This document shows, one piece after another, positions 37,671-45,181 of a stretch of DNA of 64,000 bases. The notes beneath the pieces are model-generated. The model was not told the DNA's origin. It saw only the letters and a program-made list of their open reading frames with translations, and made no database searches. Within the stretch, counting starts at the first letter, position 1. Each line of letters opens with the position of its first letter. Made by a program: the position numbers and the translations under genes. The stretch is from positions 1 to 64,000 of the forward strand of contig CAMHAM010000016.1 of NCBI GenBank assembly GCA_946183415.1. Reading direction: 5' to 3'. This stretch comes from an uncultured Prevotella sp. (GTDB taxonomy: Bacteria; Bacteroidota; Bacteroidia; Bacteroidales; Bacteroidaceae).

Positions 37671-38495
37671 TTAATAGATGTGACGGAAGAGCTCGTCGAA
37701 TGTCCTGAAGGCTATCTCGGCCTTCGGGGTTTCTATCCAGTAGAGGGGCGTGTCGTGATACATGGCCGCTACGAGGGTGAAAGTGCTGGGCGCTCCGATG
37801 AGATAGTGGCAGTGGGACAACAGGCACAGGTCTTCCGCTGGATTTCCTGCAGGGAACACCACGTGGCAGTCGGCCAGCGACTTCTGGTAATAGTCCTTGT
37901 CCAACTTCGGGTCGTTGGTACAGATATACACGGCCACCGTCGCGCCGCGATGCAGTGCACAGAACTGCCTGATGACTGCCACGTACTGTTCGTCGCTATA
38001 GAGGAAGCGCCCGCCTTGGAACGTCGCATAGTCACCACGACGGATGTGTATGCCCAGACGGATACTCACTGGCGAGACCTGGCTTTCATCGGCAGTCACA
38101 TCGAGGATATTCGCGGCCTTCTCCTCCACGGCCTTGTCGAAGGCGAAGAGTTGCAGGATCTCGGGCTTGTATTTCAGGAAGAGATCATACCAGCGGGCAT
38201 ACCAGCCGCCCACGAGTATCAGGCGGCGGTCTCTCATCATCTGCTCCTCACGGCTGTAGTCGGCTCCCTCGGTGTCGAACCTCACGGTGGGTATCAGTCC
38301 CCACTTTGCGGCATACTTCGCAAAGAGGTAGTTCCAAAGATGGTGGTGGCGCGTGTGGCAGATGTGGAACCACGGGTATCTATAGGCGAAGCGCATCGAC
38401 ATCGTCGCGCGCCCATGCTCACGGCCCCAGGCATACACATGTCCGTATTGCAGCATATTGTTGGCCATGCGGCCTTTGTCGTGAACGAATATCAT
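37671..38495 (-). CDS. GT11-family glycosyltransferase, probable alpha-1,2-fucosyltransferase
   Basis: The ~274-residue protein has GT11 signatures: an N-terminal GRMANNMLQYGHVYAWG block, the GDP-fucose-binding motif GIHIRRGDYATFQGG, the YICTNDP strand and the C-terminal LIGAPSTFTLVAAMY. GT11 enzymes transfer fucose (sometimes galactose) from a GDP-sugar to surface glycans. ATG 38495 is chosen because it overlaps the stop of the upstream acyltransferase (ATGA) and begins at the conserved MIFVHDKG; a longer frame to 38621 has no family similarity. Last of four genes in a minus-strand LPS-type operon. Confidence 0.85.
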   Translation of the reverse strand: MIFVHDKGRMANNMLQYGHVYAWGREHGRATMSMRFAYRYPWFHICHTRHHHLWNYLFAKYAAKWGLIPTVRFDTEGADYSREEQMMRDRRLILVGGWYARWYDLFLKYKPEILQLFAFDKAVEEKAANILDVTADESQVSPVSIRLGIHIRRGDYATFQGGRFLYSDEQYVAVIRQFCALHRGATVAVYICTNDPKLDKDYYQKSLADCHVVFPAGNPAEDLCLLSHCHYLIGAPSTFTLVAAMYHDTPLYWIETPKAEIAFRTFDELFRHIY

Positions 38496-39457
38496 AGCAG
38501 TCCTTTCCGTTTCATGATCACTTCGAGCGGTTCCAGGCTCACGCGCCCCGTCTCCTTGTCGTAGCGCAGGTCGAACTCCTCGTGCGAGCGCTTCCAGCGG
38601 TTGTGGGTCCAGAGATAGCACTGCGGATCGCGCTGGATGCTCTTCTCAAGCATCGAGAAGTAGGCATCAGTCAACTCGTAATCCTTCGTCTGTTTCGGGT
38701 CGCGGCTGATGAGCTTGAGCTCACCTTCGTAGTAGCCTCTCTTCACGCGGCGCATATCGAGATAGAGCACCACGTGGCCGGCACTGCGCGCCAGTCGCTC
38801 TGTGCCCGTGAGCACCGGGGTGTCGTGCTCCAGGAACTGCAGCCAGTGGTGGATATTGTTCCAAAAGGGTGCCTGGTCTGAGATATAGCCGATGACCACA
38901 GGCTGCTTCTGCTGACGGTAGGTGGCCAGTCGTCGCAGCGTCTCGGCCATGGGAATGCTCTCTGCTCCCGTACGCTGGCGCAGCTTCAGGAACAGACGGT
39001 CGAAGACAGGATTCTCCAGCGCATGGTAGATCTGTCCGCTGTGCGCCTTCGATGTGTACCAATAGGGTATTGACGTGACCCATTCCCAGTTGCAGTAATG
39101 CCCCAGGTAGACGGCCACCGACTGTCCGTTCTCCACCGCCTCGTTCACGAGCTCCACGCCTTTGAACTTCATGCGCTTCATCAGGTTCTCACGGCTGATG
39201 GTCATCAGCTTCACCGTCTCCACGATGTAGTCGCAGAACCAGTGATAGAAGCCTCGCTCTATCTGGCGGCGCTCCTGCTCTGATTTCGTAGAGAAGCAAC
39301 CAGCCAGATGCCTCCTGACAAGTTCCCGTCGATAGCCTATCAGACGGTACACGATCAGATAGATCAAGTCGGAGAGCACATAGTGTACCCTCATCGGCAG
39401 CAGTGAGAACACATACCACACGCCATAAAGCAAATAATACAGAATCTTATCCTTCAT
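38492..39457 (-). CDS. Lipid A biosynthesis acyltransferase (LpxL/HtrB family)
   Basis: The 321-residue inner-membrane acyltransferase adds secondary fatty acyl chains to lipid A. It has an N-terminal membrane helix and the HX4D/E motif in VAVYLGHYCNWEW, plus the family blocks IGYISDQAP and RDPQCYLWTHNRWKRS. It lies between GT2 and GT11 genes, consistent with lipid A/LPS assembly. The 45-base gap to the upstream GT2 gene is filled by CACTCCTC/CATTCC-type short units that also encode the last residues of that GT2. Confidence 0.93.
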   Translation of the reverse strand: MKDKILYYLLYGVWYVFSLLPMRVHYVLSDLIYLIVYRLIGYRRELVRRHLAGCFSTKSEQERRQIERGFYHWFCDYIVETVKLMTISRENLMKRMKFKGVELVNEAVENGQSVAVYLGHYCNWEWVTSIPYWYTSKAHSGQIYHALENPVFDRLFLKLRQRTGAESIPMAETLRRLATYRQQKQPVVIGYISDQAPFWNNIHHWLQFLEHDTPVLTGTERLARSAGHVVLYLDMRRVKRGYYEGELKLISRDPKQTKDYELTDAYFSMLEKSIQRDPQCYLWTHNRWKRSHEEFDLRYDKETGRVSLEPLEVIMKRKGLL

Positions 39458-39520
39458 TCCTCATTCCACATTTCACATTCCTCATTTCTCACTCCACACT
39501 CCTCACTCCACACTCCTCGA
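39458..39520. repeat. CACTCCTC-class spacer array at a gene junction
   Basis: About seven imperfect units of ATTCC/CACATTC/CTCACTCCACACTCCT fill the junction between the acyltransferase start and the GT2 stop, and the GT2 stop codon (39503-39505) lies within the array, so the last residues of GT2 (SVE) are repeat-encoded. Confidence 0.65.
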
Positions 39521-40393
39521 CCAAATCTCCCTCGCTTTCGTCGGGCGGAAGATGGTGAGCGCACGCTTCCACTTGCTGCGCACGAGATCCTTGCGCAACT
39601 GCTCACTCGTGTCGATTTCTACGCCGAAGGGCTCGCCACGGTGCAACACGTCGCGCATAAACGACGACGAGGTGATGCCCCATTTCCTGAGGAACTGCAG
39701 CGAACCGTCGTTCTTCACGATCCGGTGAGTAGAGCGTGCCTCGAAGTGATACACCCTGCTCTTGTCGACACCCTTGAAGAGTCGCACTCCTGCATGCCAG
39801 AGCTTCGCCGAGAAGTCGGGATCGCTATACATACCAGGACTGTACTCGACACTATAGCCACCTACGCGGTCCCACAGGTCGCGGTGGACGATGTTAGGAG
39901 GCCATGTCGCCCCCTGCCAGTCGCCGTGCTTCAGGTCGCGGAATTCCTTCAGCAAGCGTTCCTCCTCGAAGGTCTCGACGCTCTCACCGTAGTTGGCAGG
40001 GGCAATCACGCTCTTGCAAAAGAACTTGCGGGGCTGTATGAGTGTGGCAGAAAGGAAAAACATCTGGTGGCCGATAGCCTGTATCTCGTCGTAGAGCGCC
40101 GCATCCCAGCCTGGCAACACATACATGTCATCGTTCATGAAGAGCACATAGTTGGTGGTTACGAGGGGCCTCAGCCCATTGAGGGCGTAGCACACCCCGA
40201 TATTCTCTGCCGAGTGGGTGTATTTCAGTCCCTCGGCTTTCACCCATTCCAGCGTACCGTCGCTGCCGTCGTTCACGTGTATCAGCAGTTCATGCTCATA
40301 CGTAGAGTTCTTACGAATACTCTCCACGCACAACTTTAGGAATGCCAGATTATTCCACGAAGGAATCAGTATCGAGAAAAGCGGCTCTTTCAT
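39503..40393 (-). CDS. Family 2 glycosyltransferase
   Basis: The 296-residue protein has a GT-A fold: FSILIPSWNNLAFLKLCVES at the start, HVNDGSDGTLEWV, the metal-binding DXD-like FMNDDMYVLPGWDAAL, and a later block GGYSVEYSPGMYSDPDFS with the likely catalytic acid. The C-terminal third is basic (WKRALTIFRPTKAREIW) and probably membrane associated. The donor sugar is not clear. Part of the minus-strand LPS-like operon, downstream of the WaaE/KdtX-like gene by 18 bases of AT-rich array. Confidence 0.88.
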   Translation of the reverse strand: MKEPLFSILIPSWNNLAFLKLCVESIRKNSTYEHELLIHVNDGSDGTLEWVKAEGLKYTHSAENIGVCYALNGLRPLVTTNYVLFMNDDMYVLPGWDAALYDEIQAIGHQMFFLSATLIQPRKFFCKSVIAPANYGESVETFEEERLLKEFRDLKHGDWQGATWPPNIVHRDLWDRVGGYSVEYSPGMYSDPDFSAKLWHAGVRLFKGVDKSRVYHFEARSTHRIVKNDGSLQFLRKWGITSSSFMRDVLHRGEPFGVEIDTSEQLRKDLVRSKWKRALTIFRPTKAREIWSRSVE

Positions 40394-40432
40394 TTTTTAA
40401 TTTTTACATTTTTACTTTTTTACTTTTTTCTC
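40394..40432. repeat. ACTTTTTT-class spacer array between two GT2 genes
   Basis: TTTTTAATTTTTACATTTTT-type units with ACTTTTTT repeats fill the gap and continue through the stop codon of the neighbouring gene (40412-40414), whose C-terminal Lys run (KKVKK) is repeat-encoded. Confidence 0.6.
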
Positions 40433-41179
40433 GATTGCTTTAGCAACGAGAATAAACTGATAGAAGGCGTCCATCCCTGCTCGGATCAGTCCGGGCAAGC
40501 CGTCGCGGAACCCCATCTTCAGCACGTAGTTACGGAAGAAGCGCCATGCTGGGCGCCCTATCAGTGCCCCCAGCCCGTAGTGCTTCCCACTACGTTTCTG
40601 CAACTCTCCGTCAGTGTAGGCATTCGTCTTGCGCACCAAGTCGCTGATGGTCTCGTCGGCCAGATGGACGAACCGCACGTTCTTCTCACGGGCTGGAATC
40701 TTCTCCGTGCGCCCCGCCACCTGTGGGAAGGTGTGAACGTAGGGTGGCCACACCGTACCCTCCTTGCGGAAGAATCTCAGCTGACGGTCGTAGCTCAGAC
40801 TCTTCGTGTAGCGCAGCATGAAGCGGTTCCAACGGGGGATATACAGCCCAGCGGGACAGTCGGCCTCCTCAATCCGTCGATAGAGATAGTCGCGCAACTC
40901 GGGTGTCACGATCTCATCGGCGTCGACCACGAGCACCCAGGGCCCCTGCGCCTGCTGGATGGCAAACGTCCTCGCGGGCTCCGCACTCTTATGGTCACCC
41001 TTGGGGAAAGTCACCACCCGACAATGGTTCCTGCGGGCGATGTCGAGCGTCGCGTCTTCACTCTCCATGTCACAAACGACTACCTCGTCGAAGCCCTGCA
41101 CGGCATCGAGGACTTCCTGCAGATACTGCGCCGCATTACGCGTATTAATGACTACGGATATCCTTTTTTCTTCGTTCAT
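40412..41179 (-). CDS. Family 2 glycosyltransferase, WaaE/KdtX-like LPS core enzyme
   Basis: The ~255-residue protein begins ISVVINTRNAAQYLQEVLDA, has DEVVVCDMESEDATLDIARR and the DXD motif in WVLVVDADEIVTPEL, then RWNRFMLRYTKSLSYDRQLR and FVHLADETISDLVRKTNAYT, which match WaaE/KdtX-type glucosyltransferases acting on inner-core LPS. ATG 41179 is used: a longer frame to 41212 would pass through the promoter. The -7 box ends only five bases before the ATG, so the transcript is probably leaderless. First gene of the minus operon and divergent from the GT87-like pair. Confidence 0.88.
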   Translation of the reverse strand: MNEEKRISVVINTRNAAQYLQEVLDAVQGFDEVVVCDMESEDATLDIARRNHCRVVTFPKGDHKSAEPARTFAIQQAQGPWVLVVDADEIVTPELRDYLYRRIEEADCPAGLYIPRWNRFMLRYTKSLSYDRQLRFFRKEGTVWPPYVHTFPQVAGRTEKIPAREKNVRFVHLADETISDLVRKTNAYTDGELQKRSGKHYGLGALIGRPAWRFFRNYVLKMGFRDGLPGLIRAGMDAFYQFILVAKAIEKKVKK

Positions 41180-41184
41180 CGGTG

Positions 41185-41192
41185 CAAAGATA
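41185..41192 (-). promoter_or_regulatory. -7 promoter box, leaderless GT2 operon
   Basis: Minus strand TATCTTTG followed by CACCG and then the ATG of the GT2 gene at 41179. Confidence 0.7.
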
Positions 41193-41234
41193 CGAAAAAT
41201 TTCAATTTTCACTTGAATTTTACACTTTTTTTAC

Positions 41235-41242
41235 TATCTTTG
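41235..41242 (+). promoter_or_regulatory. -33/-7 promoter for the GT87-like gene pair
   Basis: TATCTTTG followed by CACAC, with TTG at 41213-41215 at 19-base spacing; ATG follows at 41263. The divergent promoter at 41185-41192 lies within 50 bases, so both operons share one short control region. Confidence 0.72.
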
Positions 41243-41262
41243 CACACAAATTCAATCGACCA

Positions 41263-42432
41263 ATGAAAGAAAAGCTGAAACGACTCGCCTGCGATCCCCG
41301 TGCGCTGCTATGGCTCTGGGTGCTCATTGCCATCTCGGGCATGACGCGTTTCGGGCATGGACGCGAGAATAATTTCCTCATTTTCAAATACGTCTACTGG
41401 CACGTCGTGGGTCAGCAGCCCCTCTACGAGCACTATCCTGCCGAGTACTTCGACATGAACCACTACGGACCGTTCTTCTCGCTGGTCATTGCCCCCTTTG
41501 CCCTGCCGCCCGTGTGGCTGGGCATGCTCTTGTGGCTCGTGGCTCTCACGCTCTTTCTGTACGTCGCCATCCGCCACAGCTTCTTCACGCGCTGGCAACA
41601 GGTGGTCATCTTCTGGTTCTGCGCCCATGAGCTGCTCAACGCCATCCAGATGCAGCAGTTCAACATCGCCATCGCCGCGATCATCGTGGGCAGCTATTAC
41701 CTCATCCGGAAGGAGCGCGACTTCTGGGCGGCGTTCCTCATCATGCTCGGCACGTTCGTCAAGCTCTACGGCATCGTGGGGCTTGCCTTCTTCTTCTTCT
41801 CGCGCCACAAGGGACGGCTCATCGCCTCGTGCGCCTTCTGGGCAGCGGTGATGTTCGTCGCACCAATGGTTATCTCCTCGCCAGCCTACATCGTAGGCCA
41901 GTATCAGGCGTGGTTCGAGAGTCTCGTGGCGAAGAATGCTGACAATATGTTCAGCCAAGGCACGAACATCTCCCTCGTGGGTATGGTACGTAAGATCTCG
42001 GGCAGTAGTGCCTACAGCGACTTGTGGCTGATGATACCGGGGCTCATCGCCTTCCTCCTGCCCTACCTCCGCATCGGCCAGTACCGCCATGAGGCGTTCC
42101 GCCAGACGCTGCTCGCCTCGGTACTCATGTTCCTCATCCTCTTCTCCACAGGATCTGAGAACTCTACCTATATCATCGCCGTGGTGGGCGTGGCCATCTG
42201 GTACACCGCCGCCCCGTGGCATCGTGGGTGGCCCGACATCGCCCTGATGGTCTACGTGTTCTTCTTCTGCACAATGGCCCACTCCGACCTCATGCCACGC
42301 TTCGTGCGCGAGGAACTGATGAAGCCCTATGGCCTCAAGGCCCTCCCCGTCGCCCTCGTGTGGATCAAGTTGTGTTACGAAATGTATGTTCGCGATTATG
42401 CAGACGCTCAACCTATATCTCAGCAAGGCTAA
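41263..42432 (+). CDS. Polyprenyl-phosphate-dependent glycosyltransferase-like membrane protein (GT87/DUF2029), copy 1
   Basis: About 389 residues with nine to ten transmembrane helices. Conserved loops are YVYWHVVGQQPLYEHYPAEY, HYGPFFSLVIAPFALPPVWLG, LNAIQMQQFNIAIAAIIVG and FVKLYGIVGLAFFFF, typical of the DUF2029/GT87 mannosyltransferase group that uses lipid-linked sugars. The Glu/Asp in the first large loop is the probable catalytic acid. Start at ATG 41263 fits the promoter and the paralogue. Followed by a close paralogue that overlaps its end by about 35 bases. Confidence 0.85.
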   Translation: MKEKLKRLACDPRALLWLWVLIAISGMTRFGHGRENNFLIFKYVYWHVVGQQPLYEHYPAEYFDMNHYGPFFSLVIAPFALPPVWLGMLLWLVALTLFLYVAIRHSFFTRWQQVVIFWFCAHELLNAIQMQQFNIAIAAIIVGSYYLIRKERDFWAAFLIMLGTFVKLYGIVGLAFFFFSRHKGRLIASCAFWAAVMFVAPMVISSPAYIVGQYQAWFESLVAKNADNMFSQGTNISLVGMVRKISGSSAYSDLWLMIPGLIAFLLPYLRIGQYRHEAFRQTLLASVLMFLILFSTGSENSTYIIAVVGVAIWYTAAPWHRGWPDIALMVYVFFFCTMAHSDLMPRFVREELMKPYGLKALPVALVWIKLCYEMYVRDYADAQPISQQG

Positions 42433-43612
42433 GCAGTTCTTCAGTCTGCCGTTCTGGAGTTCGTGGCGCACCATCACCGTGGTCTACGCCTTCATCCCCA
42501 TCATCATCGGCATCCTCAAGTGGCATAACGACAACGACACCTACCATATCTACAAGTCGGTGTTCTGGAACACCGTCAACCAGCTGCCGCTCTATGAGTT
42601 CTACGACTACCTGAAGGGTGACTGCAACCACTACGGCCCCATTTTCTCGTACGTCATCGCCCCCTTCGCGCTACTGCCCGATACGTGGGGCATGTTCCTA
42701 TGGCTCTGCTGCCTGGTGGCCGTGTTCTACTTCGCCGTGCGCTATATGCCGCTGAAGAAATGGCAGATGGTGTTCATGTTCTGGTTCTGCGCCCACGAGG
42801 TGCTCACCCCCCTCTTCGTCGAGCAGTACGACTTAGCCATGGCCGCCTCCTACCTCCTGATGTTCTCCTGCGTCGAGAAGCAGCAGCCCCTGCGCGCCTC
42901 GTTCATCATCATGCTCAACGTGTTCATCAAGCTCTACGGCATCATGGGCTTCGCCTTCTTTTTTTTCATCAAGGAGAAGCGCGAGTTCATCATGTGCTGC
43001 ATCGCCTGGGCCTTTATCTTCTTCGTGGCACCAATGTTTATCTCCTCGCCCGACTATGTCGTCGATCAGTATTTTGGCTGGTACGACTCTCTCATGGCGA
43101 AGAACACACAGAACCTCAATGAGTTCTTTAACACGACGAACACGTCGCTCCTTGGCATGCCGCGTAAGATCTCAGGCAACACGGAGTACAGCGACCTGTG
43201 GCTGCTCATCCCAGGTTTCCTGCTGTTTCTCTCTCCCTTCCGCCGCGTCGAGCAATATCAGTATAAGGCCTTCCGACTGGCCATGCTCGCCTCTGTCACG
43301 ATGTTCGTCACGCTCTTCTCCACGAGTTCCGAGAGCTACGGTTACATCGCCCCGATGACGGGCTTCGTTGTCTGGTACACCACTGCCCCGTGGCGCCGCA
43401 GCCGTCTCGACCTCTGCCTGCTCATCTACGCCTTCATCTTTACCTCACTCTGCACGAGCGACGTCTTCTTCCCCCGCTGGATCTGGAAGGAGATTATCGC
43501 GCCCTATGCACTGAAGGCCCTGCCGACAACGATTATCTGGTTCTACCTCATGTGGGAAATGAATACGAAAGACTATGCCCCCAAAGCCTATGCAGAAAAA
43601 AACGTTCGGTGA
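42398..43612 (+). CDS. GT87/DUF2029-like membrane glycosyltransferase, copy 2
   Basis: About 404 residues, with the same layout as the preceding gene and many identical blocks (QLPLYEFYDYL, HYGPIFSYVIAPFALLPDTWG, FWFCAHEVLTPLFVEQYDLA, VFIKLYGIMGFAFFFF, MPRKISGNTEYSDLWLLIPG). It is a tandem duplicate that has diverged. ATG 42398 is chosen because MQTLNLYLSK begins like the paralogue; ATG 42386 is also in frame. The start lies 35 bases inside the upstream gene. It ends by overlapping the GtrA gene. Confidence 0.85.
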   Translation: MQTLNLYLSKAKQFFSLPFWSSWRTITVVYAFIPIIIGILKWHNDNDTYHIYKSVFWNTVNQLPLYEFYDYLKGDCNHYGPIFSYVIAPFALLPDTWGMFLWLCCLVAVFYFAVRYMPLKKWQMVFMFWFCAHEVLTPLFVEQYDLAMAASYLLMFSCVEKQQPLRASFIIMLNVFIKLYGIMGFAFFFFIKEKREFIMCCIAWAFIFFVAPMFISSPDYVVDQYFGWYDSLMAKNTQNLNEFFNTTNTSLLGMPRKISGNTEYSDLWLLIPGFLLFLSPFRRVEQYQYKAFRLAMLASVTMFVTLFSTSSESYGYIAPMTGFVVWYTTAPWRRSRLDLCLLIYAFIFTSLCTSDVFFPRWIWKEIIAPYALKALPTTIIWFYLMWEMNTKDYAPKAYAEKNVR

Positions 43613-43970
43613 AATCCTCCGCTTCGGCATTGTCGGCTGCACCGCAGCTGCCATCCACTATGTCATCTATTGGATCCTGCAGCACTGGATCAATGTCAAT
43701 GTGGCCTACACCACGGGCTACGTGCTCAGTTTCTTCGTGAACTACTGGCTGACAGCCCACTTCACGTTCCACGAGAAGACCTCAGCGAAGAATGGCATCG
43801 GCTTCGGCGGTGCCCACCTCGTGAACTACCTGCTCCACATCGTGCTCTTCAACTTCTTCCTGTGGCTGGGACTCAGCCGCGAGCTCGCCCCCCTGGCCGT
43901 CCTCGCCATTGCCGTTCCCACCAACTTCGTCATGGTACGTTTCGTCTTCAAACACTTTAAGCGCTCATGA
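43575..43970 (+). CDS. GtrA-family small membrane protein
   Basis: The 131-residue protein has four transmembrane helices and GtrA signatures: LRFGIVGCTAAAIHYVIYW, GYVLSFFVNYWLTAHFTF and AIAVPTNFVMVRFVFKHF. GtrA proteins are thought to help move or bind polyprenyl-linked sugars for surface polysaccharide modification, which fits the two GT87-like genes before it. An internal ATG at 43590 (MQKKTFGEIL) is a plausible alternative start. It overlaps the upstream gene by 38 bases and the downstream GT4 start by four (ATGA). Confidence 0.9.
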   Translation: MPPKPMQKKTFGEILRFGIVGCTAAAIHYVIYWILQHWINVNVAYTTGYVLSFFVNYWLTAHFTFHEKTSAKNGIGFGGAHLVNYLLHIVLFNFFLWLGLSRELAPLAVLAIAVPTNFVMVRFVFKHFKRS

Positions 43971-45178
43971 ATCCCGACACCCCCAACATCGGCTTCGATG
44001 CCAAGCGCGCCGTCGCCAACGGCACTGGACTCGGCAGTTACTCGCGTACGCTCATCAACGACCTGGCACGCTACCCTCTCACGCTGCGCCTTTACGCTCC
44101 CGATGAGGGTCGCGACGACCTACGCACCCAGATCCAGGACCGCGACAACGTCAACTTCGCCTACCCCCACTCCTCACTCCTCGTTCCTCGTTCCTCGTTC
44201 CTCCTTCCTCCTTCCTCCTTCCTCGAAAAATCACTTTGGAGAAGCCACGGCATCGTCGCCGACCTTGTCGCCGATGGCATACAGCTCTACCACGGTCTCT
44301 CAGGCGAACTGCCCATTGGCATCCGTAAGAGCGGCATCCCCAGTGTCGTCACCATCCACGACCTCATCTTCCTCCGCCATCCCGAATACTACCACTGGTT
44401 AGACACGAAGATCTACGCTTGGAAATTCCGCCAGACCATCCGCGAGGCCACCCATATCATCGCCATCAGCGAGTGTACCCGTCGCGACATTCTCCACTAC
44501 GCCCCCGAGCTCGATCCCGCCCGCGTCTCCGTCATCTACCAGAGCTGCGCCCCCAAATTCACTCCACACTCCTCCCTCCTCACTCCTCACTCCACACTCC
44601 ACACTCCACACTCCTCCCTCCTCACTCCTCCCTCCTCACTAAAATACATCCTATCCGTCGGCACCATCGAGGAGCGCAAGAACATCCTCCTCGCCGTCAA
44701 GGCCCTTGAGACATCCCTGCTCCCCGACGACCTCCACGTCGTGATCATCGGGCGCCACACACCCTATACCGATGTCGTCGCACGCTACGCACACGACCAC
44801 GGACTCGAGGAGCGCGTCCATATCCTCCACGGCATCAGCGACGCCGAGCTGCCTGCCTACTACGCCGCTGCAGAGGCGTTCGTCTACCCCTCTCGCTACG
44901 AGGGCTTCGGCATACCCATCATCGAGGCCATCAGCTGCGGACTCCCCGTCGTTGCCTGCACAGGTTCCTGTCTTGAAGAGGCAGGTGGCCCCGATACGCT
45001 CTATGTATCCCCCGACGACCCACAGGCCATGGCCGCAGCCATCGCTCAGGTTCTCAAGGGAGCCCCGGGGCGCGACCATCGCATCCTACGCTCACGCGAA
45101 TACATCCGCCGCTTCCAAGGCAACGACGTCGCTGGGCAAGTCTACAGACTCTACCTGCGGTTATTGAATAAGGAATAA
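43967..45178 (+). CDS. GT4-family glycosyltransferase interrupted by two in-frame short-repeat inserts
   Basis: The 403-residue protein begins with GFDAKRAVANGTGLGSYSRT, has the N-domain VTIHDLIFLRHPEYYHWLD, and the C-domain motifs ILSVGTIEERKNILLAVKAL, YVYPSRYEGFGIPIIEAIS (the EX7E catalytic/nucleotide motif) and RRFQGNDVAGQVYRLYLR. Two stretches do not belong to the family: PHSSLLVPRSSFLLPPSSF (44168-44225) and a similar block at 44560-44640, both encoded by CACTCCTC/CGTTCCTC units. They fall in a loop before the first Rossmann half ends and just before the C-domain, where they may be tolerated. Donor and acceptor are unknown. Last of the plus-strand glycan operon. Confidence 0.9.
   Translation: MNPDTPNIGFDAKRAVANGTGLGSYSRTLINDLARYPLTLRLYAPDEGRDDLRTQIQDRDNVNFAYPHSSLLVPRSSFLLPPSSFLEKSLWRSHGIVADLVADGIQLYHGLSGELPIGIRKSGIPSVVTIHDLIFLRHPEYYHWLDTKIYAWKFRQTIREATHIIAISECTRRDILHYAPELDPARVSVIYQSCAPKFTPHSSLLTPHSTLHTPHSSLLTPPSSLKYILSVGTIEERKNILLAVKALETSLLPDDLHVVIIGRHTPYTDVVARYAHDHGLEERVHILHGISDAELPAYYAAAEAFVYPSRYEGFGIPIIEAISCGLPVVACTGSCLEEAGGPDTLYVSPDDPQAMAAAIAQVLKGAPGRDHRILRSREYIRRFQGNDVAGQVYRLYLRLLNKE
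44168..44225 (+). repeat. In-frame short-unit repeat insert 1 in the GT4 gene
   Basis: CACTCCTCACTCCTC then CGTTCCTCGTTCCTC and CTTCCTCCTTCCTC units, 6-8 bases each, read as a Ser/Leu/Pro-rich peptide. Confidence 0.75.
44560..44640 (+). repeat. In-frame short-unit repeat insert 2 in the GT4 gene
   Basis: Units CACTCCACACTCCTCC, CTCACTCCTCACTCC and CACACTCCACACTCC, about ten of them, encode alternating HSSLLTP/HSTLHTP peptides. Length is 81 bases, a multiple of three, so the frame is kept. Confidence 0.78.
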
Positions 45179-45181
45179 TAA

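Noticed and set aside
41308..42477. Long minus-strand frame opposite the GT87-like genes
   Set aside because: It is an antisense shadow with His/Glu/Asp-rich composition and no start context or motif.
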